DNA from: Pyricularia pennisetigena
Taxonomy: Eukaryota > Ascomycota > Sordariomycetes > Magnaporthales > Pyriculariaceae
Length of the DNA: 64,000 nucleotides
Direction: 5' to 3'
Assembly (NCBI RefSeq): GCF_004337985.1
Contig: NC_043743.1
Coordinates: forward strand, 1,079,366 to 1,143,365
Each line of letters opens with the position of its first letter. Within the stretch, counting starts at the first letter, position 1. A program made the position numbers and the translations under genes. The notes under the pieces were generated by a model that ran no database searches, had not been told where the DNA came from, and worked only from the letters and a program-made list of their open reading frames with translations. This document shows, piece after piece, positions 22,614 through 32,463 of this stretch.

Positions 22614-24389
22614 ATGGACTCCGAAGACGAGTTCATGTCGGCCATTTCTAGCGGTGACGAGGACGTCATGAGCGACAATGAAGACATTTCGGGGGCCGAA
22701 GGTGAGCTGCTTATGGGCTTCCGATATTTGGTTCCATCTTTATTTTTTTTTTTGCCTTTTTTTTTTTCTGGGATTTCTCTTGTGGCTTCCCCAGGCTACC
22801 TTGAGCTGTAGCACTGACAAAAACTACCTTGCATCCAGATTTCGACTCCGAACTCGATGCAGACCTTGACGTCGATCTTGCCAAAGATCCCCCGAAGCGA
22901 AGAGCCGCACATGACATCACATTCAGCGTCTACAGCCCCGAAGACCTGAGGAAGCAGCAGGATGACTTAATCGACGAGGTCAACATGATTTTGGAGATGC
23001 GAAAGGAGGATGCAGCCATCCTGTTAAGGCACTTTAGGTGGAACAGGGAGAGGCTAATCGAGGAGTACATGGACAACCGAAAGAAAGTCCTGGAAGTCGC
23101 CGGCTTGGGGCCTAATGTTGGAGGTGGTCCGCAACTACAAGTCATCCCTGGTTTCTGCTGCGATATTTGCTGCGAGGACGAGGAAGGGCTGCAGTCATTT
23201 GCCATGAAGTGTGGCCATCGATACTGCGTGGACTGCTATCGCCAATATTTAACGCAAAAGATTAGGGAAGAAGGGGAAGCGGCGCGCATCCAGTGTCCCA
23301 GTGAAGGCTGCCACCGCATTATCGACGCCAAATCGCTTGATCTATTGGTCACGTCAGACCTCAAAGAGCGGTACCACGTGCTGCTACAGCGAACTTATGT
23401 TGAGGACAAGGATACGCTTAAATGGTGTCCCGGGCCTGACTGCCAAAACGCTATCGATTGCTCTATCAAAAAGAAAGACCTCCACCGGGTTGTTCCAACG
23501 GTGACGTGCAACTGCAAGATGCGGTTCTGCTTCGGATGCACCCTCAACGACCATCAGCCGGCGCCATGCGAGTTGGTCAAGATGTGGCTCAAGAAATGCG
23601 CAGACGACTCGGAGACGGCCAACTGGATCAGTGCAAACACCAAGGAGTGCCCCAAGTGCAACTCGACCATAGAGAAGAATGGCGGCTGCAACCACATGAC
23701 GTGCAGGAAATGTAGGCACGAGTTCTGCTGGATGTGTATGGGCATTTGGTCTGAGCACGGCACGAGCTGGTACAACTGCAATCGTTTCGAGGAGAAGAGT
23801 GGGACGGATGCTAGGGATGCCCAGGCCAAATCGAGGCTGTCGCTTGAACGTTACCTACACTATTACAACCGATACGCAAACCACGAACAGTCTGCTCGGC
23901 TCGACAAGGACATTTACCACAAGACGGAAAAGAAGATGACCATGTTGCAGACAGCCTCGGGTATGTCTTGGATCGAAGTTCAGTACCTTGAGGCCGCGTC
24001 GCAGGCATTGCAAACGTGCCGTCAGACTCTGAAGTGGACTTATGCCTTTGCATTTTACCTGTCACGGAACCATCTTACAACGATTTTCGAGGACAACCAG
24101 AAGGACCTCGAAATGGCGGTCGAAGCTTTGTCGGAGATGTTTGAAAAGCCCGTGGCTGAACTGGCCGATTCTAAGCAAAAAGTCGAGATAATGGACAAGA
24201 CCGCTTACTGCAACCGGCGACGGGTCATTCTTCTCGAGGATACAGCCGAGAATCTAGCAAATGGTAAGAGCGCCACATTGGGCATGTATCACCTTTACCC
24301 GCCCTTGCTAACATAGTTGCGATTGACCAATAGGCCAATGGAGCTTTAACGTGGACATTGGGTCGTCTGCCGGCACTGGCAGGCGCTAG
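22614..24389 (+). CDS. RBR E3 ubiquitin ligase, Ariadne family
   Basis: RING-between-RING ligase: takes ubiquitin from an E2 onto its own cysteine, then to substrate. Exons 22614-22701, 22839-24263 and 24334-24389 encode 522 residues with consistent phases. The order is an acidic N-terminus (MDSEDEFMSAISSGDEDVMS), a UBA-like helical part (about 66-120), RING1 (Cys137/Cys140...Cys154, His156, Cys159, Cys162), IBR (about 207-275), RING2 (Cys300, Cys303), and the catalytic Cys313 in GGCNHMTC. The C-terminal Ariadne helical domain runs from about 350 (YLHYYNRYANHEQSARL, then LQTCRQTLKWTYAFAFYL). Length and layout match HHARI/ARI1. The ATG at 22614 is the first in frame, but the open frame continues upstream without one. 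The exon 1 donor is GTGAGC; the T-rich intron is 137 nt. Confidence 0.95.
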
Positions 24390-25791
24390 CTGCATCTGAA
24401 TGCGAGATAAACGAAGAGCTGGTTCAGGAGTTCGGACGGCTAAACGTCATTGATTACCGAGGGTTAGAGCCACCTCCTACATCGAAACGCTTCGCCCCGG
24501 TAGAATACAAGTTGGAATTCACTCTACGGTACACAATCGTAGTTTGACATAACCTTGCGAGACTGTCATACCATGGCGAAAGAATATTTGAGGACGCTGA
24601 TTATAGAAGCACGGGTCTTGTTCAAGGTCGGAGCGGGATGCATTGTCTTTTGAAATTGCGGTAACTTTCCACTCATATTTTTATAGTTCTACTTTTTTGC
24701 GCTGCTTGGAGTTTGGTGGGGTTCATGGTACAGATCTTCTATTCCGATCTCAGTCCTTTATCATCTTTCTTTTCACTCTATTATGGTATATTCTGCGGTG
24801 TTATTGTCCCACTGCCTACCACCTAGATATCTACAGCATCTGTCACTGTGCTTGCAGGAGCTGGGATGGGCGAGAGCGTCGTTGTCTCTTTGCACACTAT
24901 TCATTTGTCTACGTTCGAGCTTTCACGCGTCTTCTACACATGGTGCTACCTATGCAGTCCTGTTTCCCAACTAGAGGCATTCGAACCGTCGCGTTCGATG
25001 CGCAGTGGCTTATTGGATAACTGTTGAAAGGGAGTCTGTCTTTGCTTGTGAATACGAACATTCAAAGTCCGACGTCGGGAAGTCGGGAAAGACGAGGGGG
25101 CTAACGCAGTTGTGGGGCACTACATAATACAGTGCATTTCGTCTCTCTGCTGCATGCGTCCATAACTAATAATTAATTCTCAGGCGATTAGCCATAGTAA
25201 CCAGAGTAATGATTGATATTCAGCCAAGGTAGAAAGAAGGCTTCTTGTTCCTTTCAAGGCTGCTCACAAATGCAAATACATATATTCCAATGCATAGCAG
25301 CCCTCCGCATTTGAATCCCTCCTGTCTCCAAAACAATTATCCGCGGGCGGGAGTTCTTTGCGCCCAGCAGAGTGGGCTTGCAGGTTACTCAGCCGTTTGC
25401 TCCCCGAAACATTCACCCGAGCCCAGTGAAATGCGGAGTCTCCGCACCTGGCAACGCCCCAAGCCCCTTCAGGTCCCCAGTTTTGGGCATGTCGGCCATT
25501 CACGGCTTGAGCTCTCCACATCCCGCTTCGGCTTTGGACTCCGGCTTTGAACATCTTTGGGGACTTTTCCGCTCCATGAGGACTTGCAACGAGAATTGCA
25601 AAACCTCTGTTGCAGACTTCTTTGTAACTACTTTCTTGTCACTTATACAAACCAGCCTTCCTTTTTCAGTAGCCTTTCTTTTTTCTTTTTATCCTGATAC
25701 CCCATATTTTCTGGCTTGACCGATAGCTTCCGGTTCGGCTTCCGCGCTTGCGCTTAACACCCCCGTATCATCTTTTCGCTAGGTCGCCAAG
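24390..25791. other. Intergenic, RBR ligase to CoA-transferase
   Basis: About 1.4 kb with no supported gene. A 125-codon ORF at 24643-25020 is hydrophobic/Cys-rich with no motif and is probably in the 3' UTR. The right half should contain the CoA-transferase promoter; no distinct element recognised. Confidence 0.55.
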
Positions 25792-27559
25792 ATGCCGTCC
25801 GCCGCCATGTGCATGAGGATCCTAAGGGCGCACTCCAAGTATGGATCAAATGTGAGCTTTCCTCCCCGGATACCATAGTTATCAAGTCACTTGACACCCT
25901 CACTGCACGAGTCCCGGCTAGCGAGCTAATGACTTGGTCGTCCCTCTGCAGCATGCCGCCCTCCTCGCCCGCTCCTTCTCAGTCACCGCAAGGCGGTCCA
26001 AGATCGACAAGGTGGTCCCGTCGGCCGCCGAGGCGCTCAAGGACATGGAGTCGAACAAGATTGTGCTCTGCGGTGGTTTCGGTCTGTCGGGAGTGCCGGA
26101 CACGCTGATCGATGAGGTGGTCAAGAAGCCTGAGATCAAGGGCCTCACGGCGGTCTCCAACAACGCCGGCACTGACTCAAGCGGCCTCGGCAAGCTACTT
26201 AAGACGGGCCAGGTCAGCAAGATGATCGCCTCCTACATTGGCGAGAACAAGACGCTCGAGGGCATGTACCTGACGGGCAAGGTCCAGCTCGAGCTGACGC
26301 CCCAGGGTACGCTGGCGGAGCGCTGCTCGGCGGGCGGCCGAGGAATCCCGGCCTTCTACACGCCGGCGGGCCTGGCCACTGTGGTGCAGACGGGCGAGCT
26401 TCCTTTACGCAACAACCCCGACGGCACCCCCGCCGAGTTCTCCAAGCCCAAGGACGTCAAGGTGTTCAACGGCAAGCCGTACCTGCTCGAGGACAGCATC
26501 GCTGGCGACTACGCTTTCGTCAAGGCCTGGAAGGCTGACAGGCTTGGCAACTGCCAATTCCGACTCTCGGCGCAAAACTTCAACGGCGCCATGGGCCGCA
26601 ACGCCAAGATGACCATCGTCGAGGCCGAACACATCGTCGAGCCGGGTGAGATCCCGCCCGAGGCGGTGCACCTGCCCGGCATCTACGTCAAGCGCGTGGT
26701 GCAGAGCACCGCCGAGAAGAAGATTGAGAAGTACACGTGGTCCAAAGACGAGTCCGACCCGGACGCGGCCGACAAGGCGACCACCGCCAAGGCGGCGCTG
26801 GGCACGGGCGACTCTGCCGCCAAGCGCGAGCGCATCGTGCGCCGCGCGGCCAAGGAGTTCAAGAACGGTATGTACGCCAACCTGGGCATCGGCATGCCCA
26901 TGTTGGCGCCCTCTTTCGTCGCCGACGACGTCACGGTCCAGCTGCAGAGCGAAAACGGAATCTTGGGCCTGGGTCCCTACCCGCGCAAGGGCGAGGAGGA
27001 CCCGGATCTCATCAACGCCGGCAAGGAGACGGTGACACTCAAGCCGGGCGCGGCCGTCTTTGGCAGCGAGGAGAGTTTCGGCATGATCCGGTCCGGACGC
27101 ATCAATCTCACCATCCTGGGCGCCATGCAGGTCAGCGCCGGCGGCGACCTGGCCAACTGGATGCTTCCCGGCAAGGTCAAGGGCTTCGGCGGCGCCATGG
27201 ACCTGGTCAGCAACCCGAGCAAGACAAAGGTCGTCATCACCATGGAGCACACGGACCGCAAGGGCAACCCCAAGATTGTGAACCAGTGCGCGTTCCCGCT
27301 GACTGGCAAGGCGTGCGTGTCGAGGATTATCACTGAGCTGGTGGGTTTTTTTTATTATTATTATTTTTTTTCTTTCTTTGTGTCTCTCGTGGACATGGGG
27401 AAACATGCTAACAGAATCAATCAACAGGGTGTCTTTGACGTCGACTTCGCCACCGGCCTGACCCTGGTGGAGATTGCTGACGGCGTCACCGTCGACGAGG
27501 TCAAGAGCAAGACTGGTGCACCCTTCAAGGTTGCCGAGGACCTAAAGCCCATGTTGTAA
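25792..27559 (+). CDS. Succinyl-CoA:3-ketoacid CoA-transferase (SCOT), mitochondrial
   Basis: Transfers CoA from succinyl-CoA to acetoacetate (ketone-body use) or related acids in the mitochondrial matrix. Exons 25792-25851, 25952-27340 and 27428-27559 encode 526 residues, all junctions phase 0. Residues 1-36 ([20 protein letters not shown], then [16 protein letters not shown]) form a mitochondrial presequence. The fused alpha and beta CoA-transferase halves follow: alpha near 37-275 with [10 protein letters not shown] and [12 protein letters not shown], beta from about 305 with ANLGIGMP and the catalytic glutamate Glu354 in [10 protein letters not shown]. This is the single-chain eukaryotic arrangement. 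The linker (about 270-305) is charged. The last intron has a GTGGGT donor followed by an AT/T-rich run. A long antisense ORF here is a composition shadow. Confidence 0.96.
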
Positions 27560-28095
27560 AGGCGGCTAGTACCAGGAGAGGACGATCTGTGAGGAGGATG
27601 GGTATGGTCAGGGGTGGGGCGGAACTATTGATTTGGTGTGATGGACACAAGCATTTCTTTGGTTCTGTAGGCGTAAAGTACATATGGGGTGATTGCACAT
27701 ATAGGCGTCTAGTGCATCTATCTATTTTTTTTTTTTTTTCCTTCCATGGTCACTTGCGTGCTTTTCTCATCTTTGAATCAACTACCAGCAAGGTGTTGAG
27801 GTGTTTCTACACTTTTCGGGGAATGGCCTTGATTTTTTGTTTTCCAAGCTTTTCTCCTCGAGCAGTCCAGCTGTTCAGTGCCTACCTAGGCAAGCGAGTG
27901 GCCATGGAGAAACAGTCAAAAAGCCAACAAAGAATCACTCTGACGCAGGTTTGCTAAAGCGATAGTTCACTACTCACCTGGGAAAAAGAACTGAAAAGGA
28001 CAAAAACTTTTACCCATTGTGTACGGTCAGCAAGAGATGACAAAACACTACTTTTACAACGCGTCCCAAGGAAACCAGTTCCCCCCCTCCTCCCC
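27560..28095. other. Convergent 3' region
   Basis: Spacer between the 3' ends of the CoA-transferase (+) and the small CxxC protein (-). A T run lies at 27725-27740. Nothing else seen. Confidence 0.55.
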
Positions 28096-28374
28096 TTAGG
28101 AGCGAGATACATTGGTCAGCGTGTTCGTGTGGTCGCGCTTGCCCCAGATGGCAAAGTAGGGCTGGATGGCTTCAAAGGTGGCTTTGTGGCCGCCGTGGTA
28201 GAGCGCGATGTTATACTCGAGAATGGCCTGCGCCAGCTCGCACTGGTAGCAGCGCGCCGCGGACCTGTCCAGCTTTCCGTCCGGCTCGACGTCGGGCCAC
28301 TCGGCCTTGATGGACGAGGCGGACGGCGGTATGATTAGGGTGTGGGTACAGCGTGGGCAGGCGGCTGGGCTCAT
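28096..28374 (-). CDS. 92-residue protein with two CxxC pairs
   Basis: A single-exon ORF starting MSPAACPRCTHTLIIPPSAS. Two CxxC knuckles (CPRC at 6-9 and CYQC near 42-45) are spaced like a small zinc ribbon. The C-terminal half, QAILEYNIALYHGGHKATFE then AIQPYFAIWGKRDHTN, looks helical and aromatic-rich. I do not recognise the family, and the function is unknown. Support for a real gene: even GC-rich codon use, a compact pattern of paired cysteines, and sharp contrast with the AT-rich flanks. The reverse-frame ORF of similar length lacks such a pattern. Upstream, on the minus strand, A/T runs near 28400-28450 may be the leader. Confidence 0.6.
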   Translation of the reverse strand: MSPAACPRCTHTLIIPPSASSIKAEWPDVEPDGKLDRSAARCYQCELAQAILEYNIALYHGGHKATFEAIQPYFAIWGKRDHTNTLTNVSRS

Positions 28375-29918
28375 GTTTTCTGGTTTTCTTGAGGGGAGTT
28401 ATTTTTTTTTCTTCTCTTCTTTGTACCAGGTATATATCGTTTTTTTTTTTTCAACTTTATGCTGTAGTTTTGTAAATGTCTTTTGCTGCAAGGTTGACAT
28501 TACGGCGTCGCGAGACAGGAACACATTGCAGAGATTATATATCATGATATTGGACTCCGGCCAGCTCGAATGGCTCCGTGTCTTTATTCCTGTTGATTCA
28601 TTTCGACCATTGCTGCGCGACAATGCACCATTCGCACCCCCCCAAAACAACCGTGAGAACAAAGGCGCCAATTCATTCGACAATGGCAACAGGTTCTTTC
28701 ACAAAAGGCCTTTTACGACACTGTCACATCATATAGGACAACAGTGGCTGAACGAACGGCACGTCAGTTCCTCGCGTTGGCGAAGCCCCAAGAATCAAAG
28801 ATCACCAAGTGTCGGAAATGTATCGATCAAAAAATTTCTCTGGTGTCCAAGGCGGGCCCCTGCGTACAGGAGCCGGCTAGAGCGACCCAGAGGGTAAGAT
28901 CTCGAAATGTTTGAGCGTTCCTCTGTCCTCCAATTTCCCCTCCAAGACCTGCCACGGAGATACGGCAAAAGCCAGAGTGAATATGAAGGAGTCTTCAGTT
29001 GAGGGAGAAAAGAGAGGGAGAGTGCGAACGCTGTTCGCGCGCGTCAGGATTTTCTTTTCAAGGGTCGGTCGGCGCGCGGGTCCAGTGATTTGGTAAGCAT
29101 TTCCAAAGCCCACTTTCCAAAGGTCCCCTTTCGAGTCAGGGTTAGGGGTCTACACCTCCGTGTCAGAGCTCCAATTTAAATATTCCCCCCCGCCGTGGAT
29201 GCCCCGCCCAAGAGAAGAAGGTTGGCAGGTACGGTAGTTAATTAATTACATGGCTAGCTAATTACGTACAGGTGGACCATCGTTGCCAGCCTACCCCTCC
29301 ATCGGGTGTCTGTCCCATCGCGTCCTCCCGGGATGCTGCGCTGTCCCTCCTTTTATACGTGCTCGGCGACTCCTTTTCGTCACCCAAATTCCAGGCCTAG
29401 ACAAGGTACACAGAAAGCGATTGGGTAGTCATGACGAATCACAAAGCGGCCCCCCTCCAAGCTTTAGTCGGTTGCTGGCCGGCGGGGCGCCTGGTGAAGG
29501 AGAAAGAGGGGTCCATGGGGTTTATGGTTCCATGCTTTCGTGTCGTCGTTGCTTTGCCTTGCATGAAGGACATACAGTACACTTCCAGCGTGTCTTTTTG
29601 GTGTCTTTAATTGTTTTGTTGTTGCATTGTCAACCCTTATCCATTGTTGTACATACAACTTCTTTGACACATATCTCACGTTACTATTTTTCCAGCAGTA
29701 CCTTTCTTTACACAAACTATCCCCCGAGTCTAGTAGCACTAGACTAGACGCCTTGTCATCATTATAACGACTTATCCGCGCCCTTAGCCCAAAAGCTCCC
29801 TTTTGCCCTCTTTACTACCCGCTTACCTACCTACCTACCTACCTACCCCACCCCCGCCCGCATCCCCCGAGTACTCGCGTCGCGTACTACTCGACCAAAT
29901 CTACCAACTACCGCAAAC
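28375..29918. other. 1.5-kb divergent promoter region
   Basis: Separates the CxxC gene (-) and the PP28-like gene (+), so promoters of both should be here. ORFs of up to about 196 codons have no recognisable content. It includes a TACAGTA site at 29573 and C/T-rich sequence before the PP28 start. Confidence 0.55.
29824..29847. repeat. (TACC)6 tandem repeat upstream of the PP28-like gene
   Basis: Six perfect TACC units about 70 nt before the start codon, probably inside the 5' leader. The length is likely to vary between strains. Confidence 0.95.
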
Positions 29919-30476
29919 ATGTCTGGAAGACCCGGAGCCAACTCGCGCGGCCGCGGCGGCAAGTTTAAGAAGTTCACGCGCGGAGGTAAAGCCGCCTTCC
30001 TCCCTTCCACTCGCCCGCAGTATCTTAGGTACTCCGCGGGTATCTGCGCGGCGCAACCTGGCTGACCCCTTGTTATCACAACCCAACCCCATCCCCACAA
30101 AACAGGCGGCAGACACTTTTCCCGAGACCTTCAGCCCATAGACAACGAGGATTACAAGAAGGAAGAGGAGGACTCTGAAGAGGACTCGGAAGAGGAGAGT
30201 TCCGAAGAGGAACAGGAACGCAAGCCCAGGCCGCCCAAGAAGAGCCGCGAGCAGCTCAAGGCAGAGAAAAAGGCCGCCAAGGCCGCTGCAGCGGCCAAGG
30301 CCAAGGCACCGCCCAAGCCCCAGCCCGGCGACATGCCTCCAAGCGAGTCCTCGGAGGAGGATGACGATGAAGAAGAAGAGGAGAGCGAGGAGGAGTCTTC
30401 TGAGGATGACGCCAAGGCGAAGCAGGCTGCTGCCACTGCCGCGGCCAAGAAGGCGAGCGCGCCTGTCAAGAAGTAG
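29919..30476 (+). CDS. PP28/PDAP1-like acid- and heat-stable phosphoprotein
   Basis: Exons 29919-29985 and 30106-30476 encode 145 residues. The N-terminus, MSGRPGANSRGRGGKFKKFT followed by RGGGRHFSRDLQ, is basic and Gly-rich. It runs into long acidic Ser/Glu tracts (EEEDSEEDSEEESSEEEQE and SSEEDDDEEEEESEEESSEDD) that are ideal casein kinase 2 sites. Between them are Lys/Ala-rich helices (REQLKAEKKAAKAAAAAKAK) and a KK end. This matches the PDAP1/PP28 casein-kinase-substrate family, which is largely disordered; its animal member binds PDGF and its core cellular role is unclear. The intron interrupts the Gly run and is phase 1. The gene converges on the membrane-protein gene 320 bp away. Confidence 0.88.
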
Positions 30477-30798
30477 ATACCGTTAGGTACACCTTGACGG
30501 ATGGGCGGATGCTATTGTTTGCGTATGCTGTCTGGGATTGTAAGAGATGGGTGAGAACAGTCGCCCACATAACGTTGGACGTTGTGCCACAAGGCAGAGG
30601 CTTGTTGTTGGGAAAGCGGCGTTTGGATAATTGCCTCGACCTCCCGACCTAAACATGGCTTGAATACTAATTACTTTGTCCGCCCGTCATTGTCCCATTA
30701 AAGATTATAGTGTTGATGTGATATGCCGCGGCAATGCTGTTAATGTGGGTTGTTGTACATGATGAGGAGTGCAAAAACGATCGGGGATTTATCTTCCA
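30477..30798. other. Short convergent spacer
   Basis: Shared 3' region of two convergent genes. I see no ORF, repeat or clear terminator signal. Confidence 0.5.
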
Positions 30799-31854
30799 TC
30801 ACATCCCCGCCAGGCTATTGCTCCCCACTGCTTCTTTCCACAGCCCGTCAAAGTCGATCCCTTCTTCTTGGAAGAGATCCCGGATCTTCTGGGCAACAGC
30901 AACCTGTTTCTCCTCGGTCATGCCACCGGGCTGTGTGGCCTCGAACTGGACAGTCTCGATCCAGCGGAAAAAGAGATCCTCCTTGCCCAGGCCGACCAGC
31001 GCCTCGCGAAATGCAAAAACCTGCCGCCTCCGCTCATCCTCCTTGCTGCCCCCGCCGACACCACTGCCCGTGTCAAGTACCAGCCAGCCGTGTTCCTTGT
31101 GATGCAGCAGCACGACGAGACGAAACGCGTCCAGAGCCAGCGCCTTGGCGTCCACGAGCTTGTGCGCGTACATCATGGCGGCCCAGTCCAGGTCCCAGTC
31201 GCCGTTCATGGTGAGGTAGCCCGTCTTGTCGTTGAGCAGCACGGGTGACGTGGCGTTGCGGACGTAGGTGGCGAGCTGGCTGCGCGGGGCCTGGTCCGTC
31301 AGCACGTCCCTGCCCACCAGCTGGCGGTCCCACTCGCGGCTGCGACGCACATAGACCTCCTTGTCCCGGAAGCCGACCTGCCAGCGCCAGAGGCAGGGGT
31401 TGCCGTGGGTGCGGCCCAGGCAGAACTCGACGGGCCAGGGCCAGACGAAGATGAGCAGGACCAGATCCAGGAAGAGGGTGAAGCCGCGGCGGAAGATGAT
31501 CCAAGCCAGCGCCGGCCACGAGAGGGCGGCCGTGTCGAGCGAGATGCCCGGCACGTGGTTGCCGGCGGCGGCGAGGGCGAGCTGCTTGTAGTAGGGGGCG
31601 ATGTAGCGCAGGCGCAGGACGAACAGGGCAAATACGGCCAGGTTGAGGGCCACGGGAACCATAAAGATCTTGCGCTTGAAGGCGGGCGGCTTGGCATCCA
31701 CGTGAACCACGTAAACATGCTCCGGCTCAAGTATTTCGACAAAGGGAGAAAGGCTGTCTGGGATCTTGCGGTAGGGTTTGGGGATGGATCCTGCGGCGGT
31801 TGCCTTTTTGGATCCAGAGCTTTTGCCCTTGGATGTGCGAGATGAGGGTGCCAT
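30799..31854 (-). CDS. Conserved-looking membrane protein of unknown function
   Basis: A single exon of 351 residues. The N-terminal 25 residues are basic and Ser-rich (MAPSSRTSKGKSSGSKKATA). A short soluble stretch ending HVDAKPPAFKRK precedes a first membrane helix (about 64-82, IFMVPVALNLAVFALFVL). A second hydrophobic block lies near 110-145 (LAWIIFRRGFTLFLDLVLLI, then FVWPWP). The rest is soluble: WRWQVGFRDKEVYVRRSREW, a GDWDLDWAAMMYAHKLVDAK motif, and a C-terminal domain ending in a DLFQEEGIDFDGLWKEAV helix. I do not recognise a named family. The consistent codon use, length and layout make a real gene very likely. It shares a 609-bp divergent promoter with the IF-2 gene. Confidence 0.88.
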   Translation of the reverse strand: MAPSSRTSKGKSSGSKKATAAGSIPKPYRKIPDSLSPFVEILEPEHVYVVHVDAKPPAFKRKIFMVPVALNLAVFALFVLRLRYIAPYYKQLALAAAGNHVPGISLDTAALSWPALAWIIFRRGFTLFLDLVLLIFVWPWPVEFCLGRTHGNPCLWRWQVGFRDKEVYVRRSREWDRQLVGRDVLTDQAPRSQLATYVRNATSPVLLNDKTGYLTMNGDWDLDWAAMMYAHKLVDAKALALDAFRLVVLLHHKEHGWLVLDTGSGVGGGSKEDERRRQVFAFREALVGLGKEDLFFRWIETVQFEATQPGGMTEEKQVAVAQKIRDLFQEEGIDFDGLWKEAVGSNSLAGM

Positions 31855-32463
31855 TGTTGGACCTTGTGCCGAGTGAAGACGAGGGTTTGTTGTCTTGATC
31901 GATATCTGGGAGTCGTTTTTCGAGGGTTAGCAGGGACGCGCCTGCTGCCTGGCCCTTTTTTTTGAGCTTTTCGCTCCAGTCATGGATGGGTTTTGTCACA
32001 CAGTATTACAATTGTTGAGGTTGGGACTGCCATCAATGAATGCACTTTCGACAGATTGGTCGTGCAAAGTAACGATATCTAGATACATCTGTTTCGTATT
32101 CAGTATTATCGACTCTTTTCCTGCTCACACCACAGAACGAACGCGCAAGGGTAGATACGGTAGATCCTTATTATGCTTTAAGAAATGCATTCAGCTATTG
32201 TGCCTGTTGCATCGCGGCTCAAGCTCCGTTGTCAATCGCACACTGTACGGCCCTCAACGTCAAGTGGGTCCATGCAGCGCCAATCAATCCAATGCCTGTC
32301 GTCAAGCTCCGAAATAGCTTTCAGAATTTTGGCGACGCCTTCTCCAACTTCAGTTCCCATGTTGAAGTAACCAAGTCAGAGCACCCCTGGAAGGAATCAG
32401 TGTTTTGGTTGCAGAGAGTCTGTCCTTGGACGCGCTCTCGATTCAATGTTGTAGTCGACGAGG
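31855..32463. promoter_or_regulatory. Divergent promoter region (membrane protein / IF-2)
   Basis: Both flanking genes start outward from this 609-bp spacer, so it should hold two promoters. An 87-codon ORF opens with ATG at 32292 and ends at 32552, overlapping the IF-2 start in another frame. If the transcript includes it, it would be an inhibitory upstream ORF. Confidence 0.5.

Noticed and set aside
24643..25020. 125-codon ORF downstream of the RBR ligase
   Set aside because: Lies where the 3' UTR is expected; Cys/Phe/Tyr-rich from T-rich DNA, no motif.
26405..27424. 339-codon antisense ORF over the CoA-transferase
   Set aside because: Rich in Val/Leu/Gly/His/Arg as expected from reverse reading of GC-biased codons; it crosses a supported intron.
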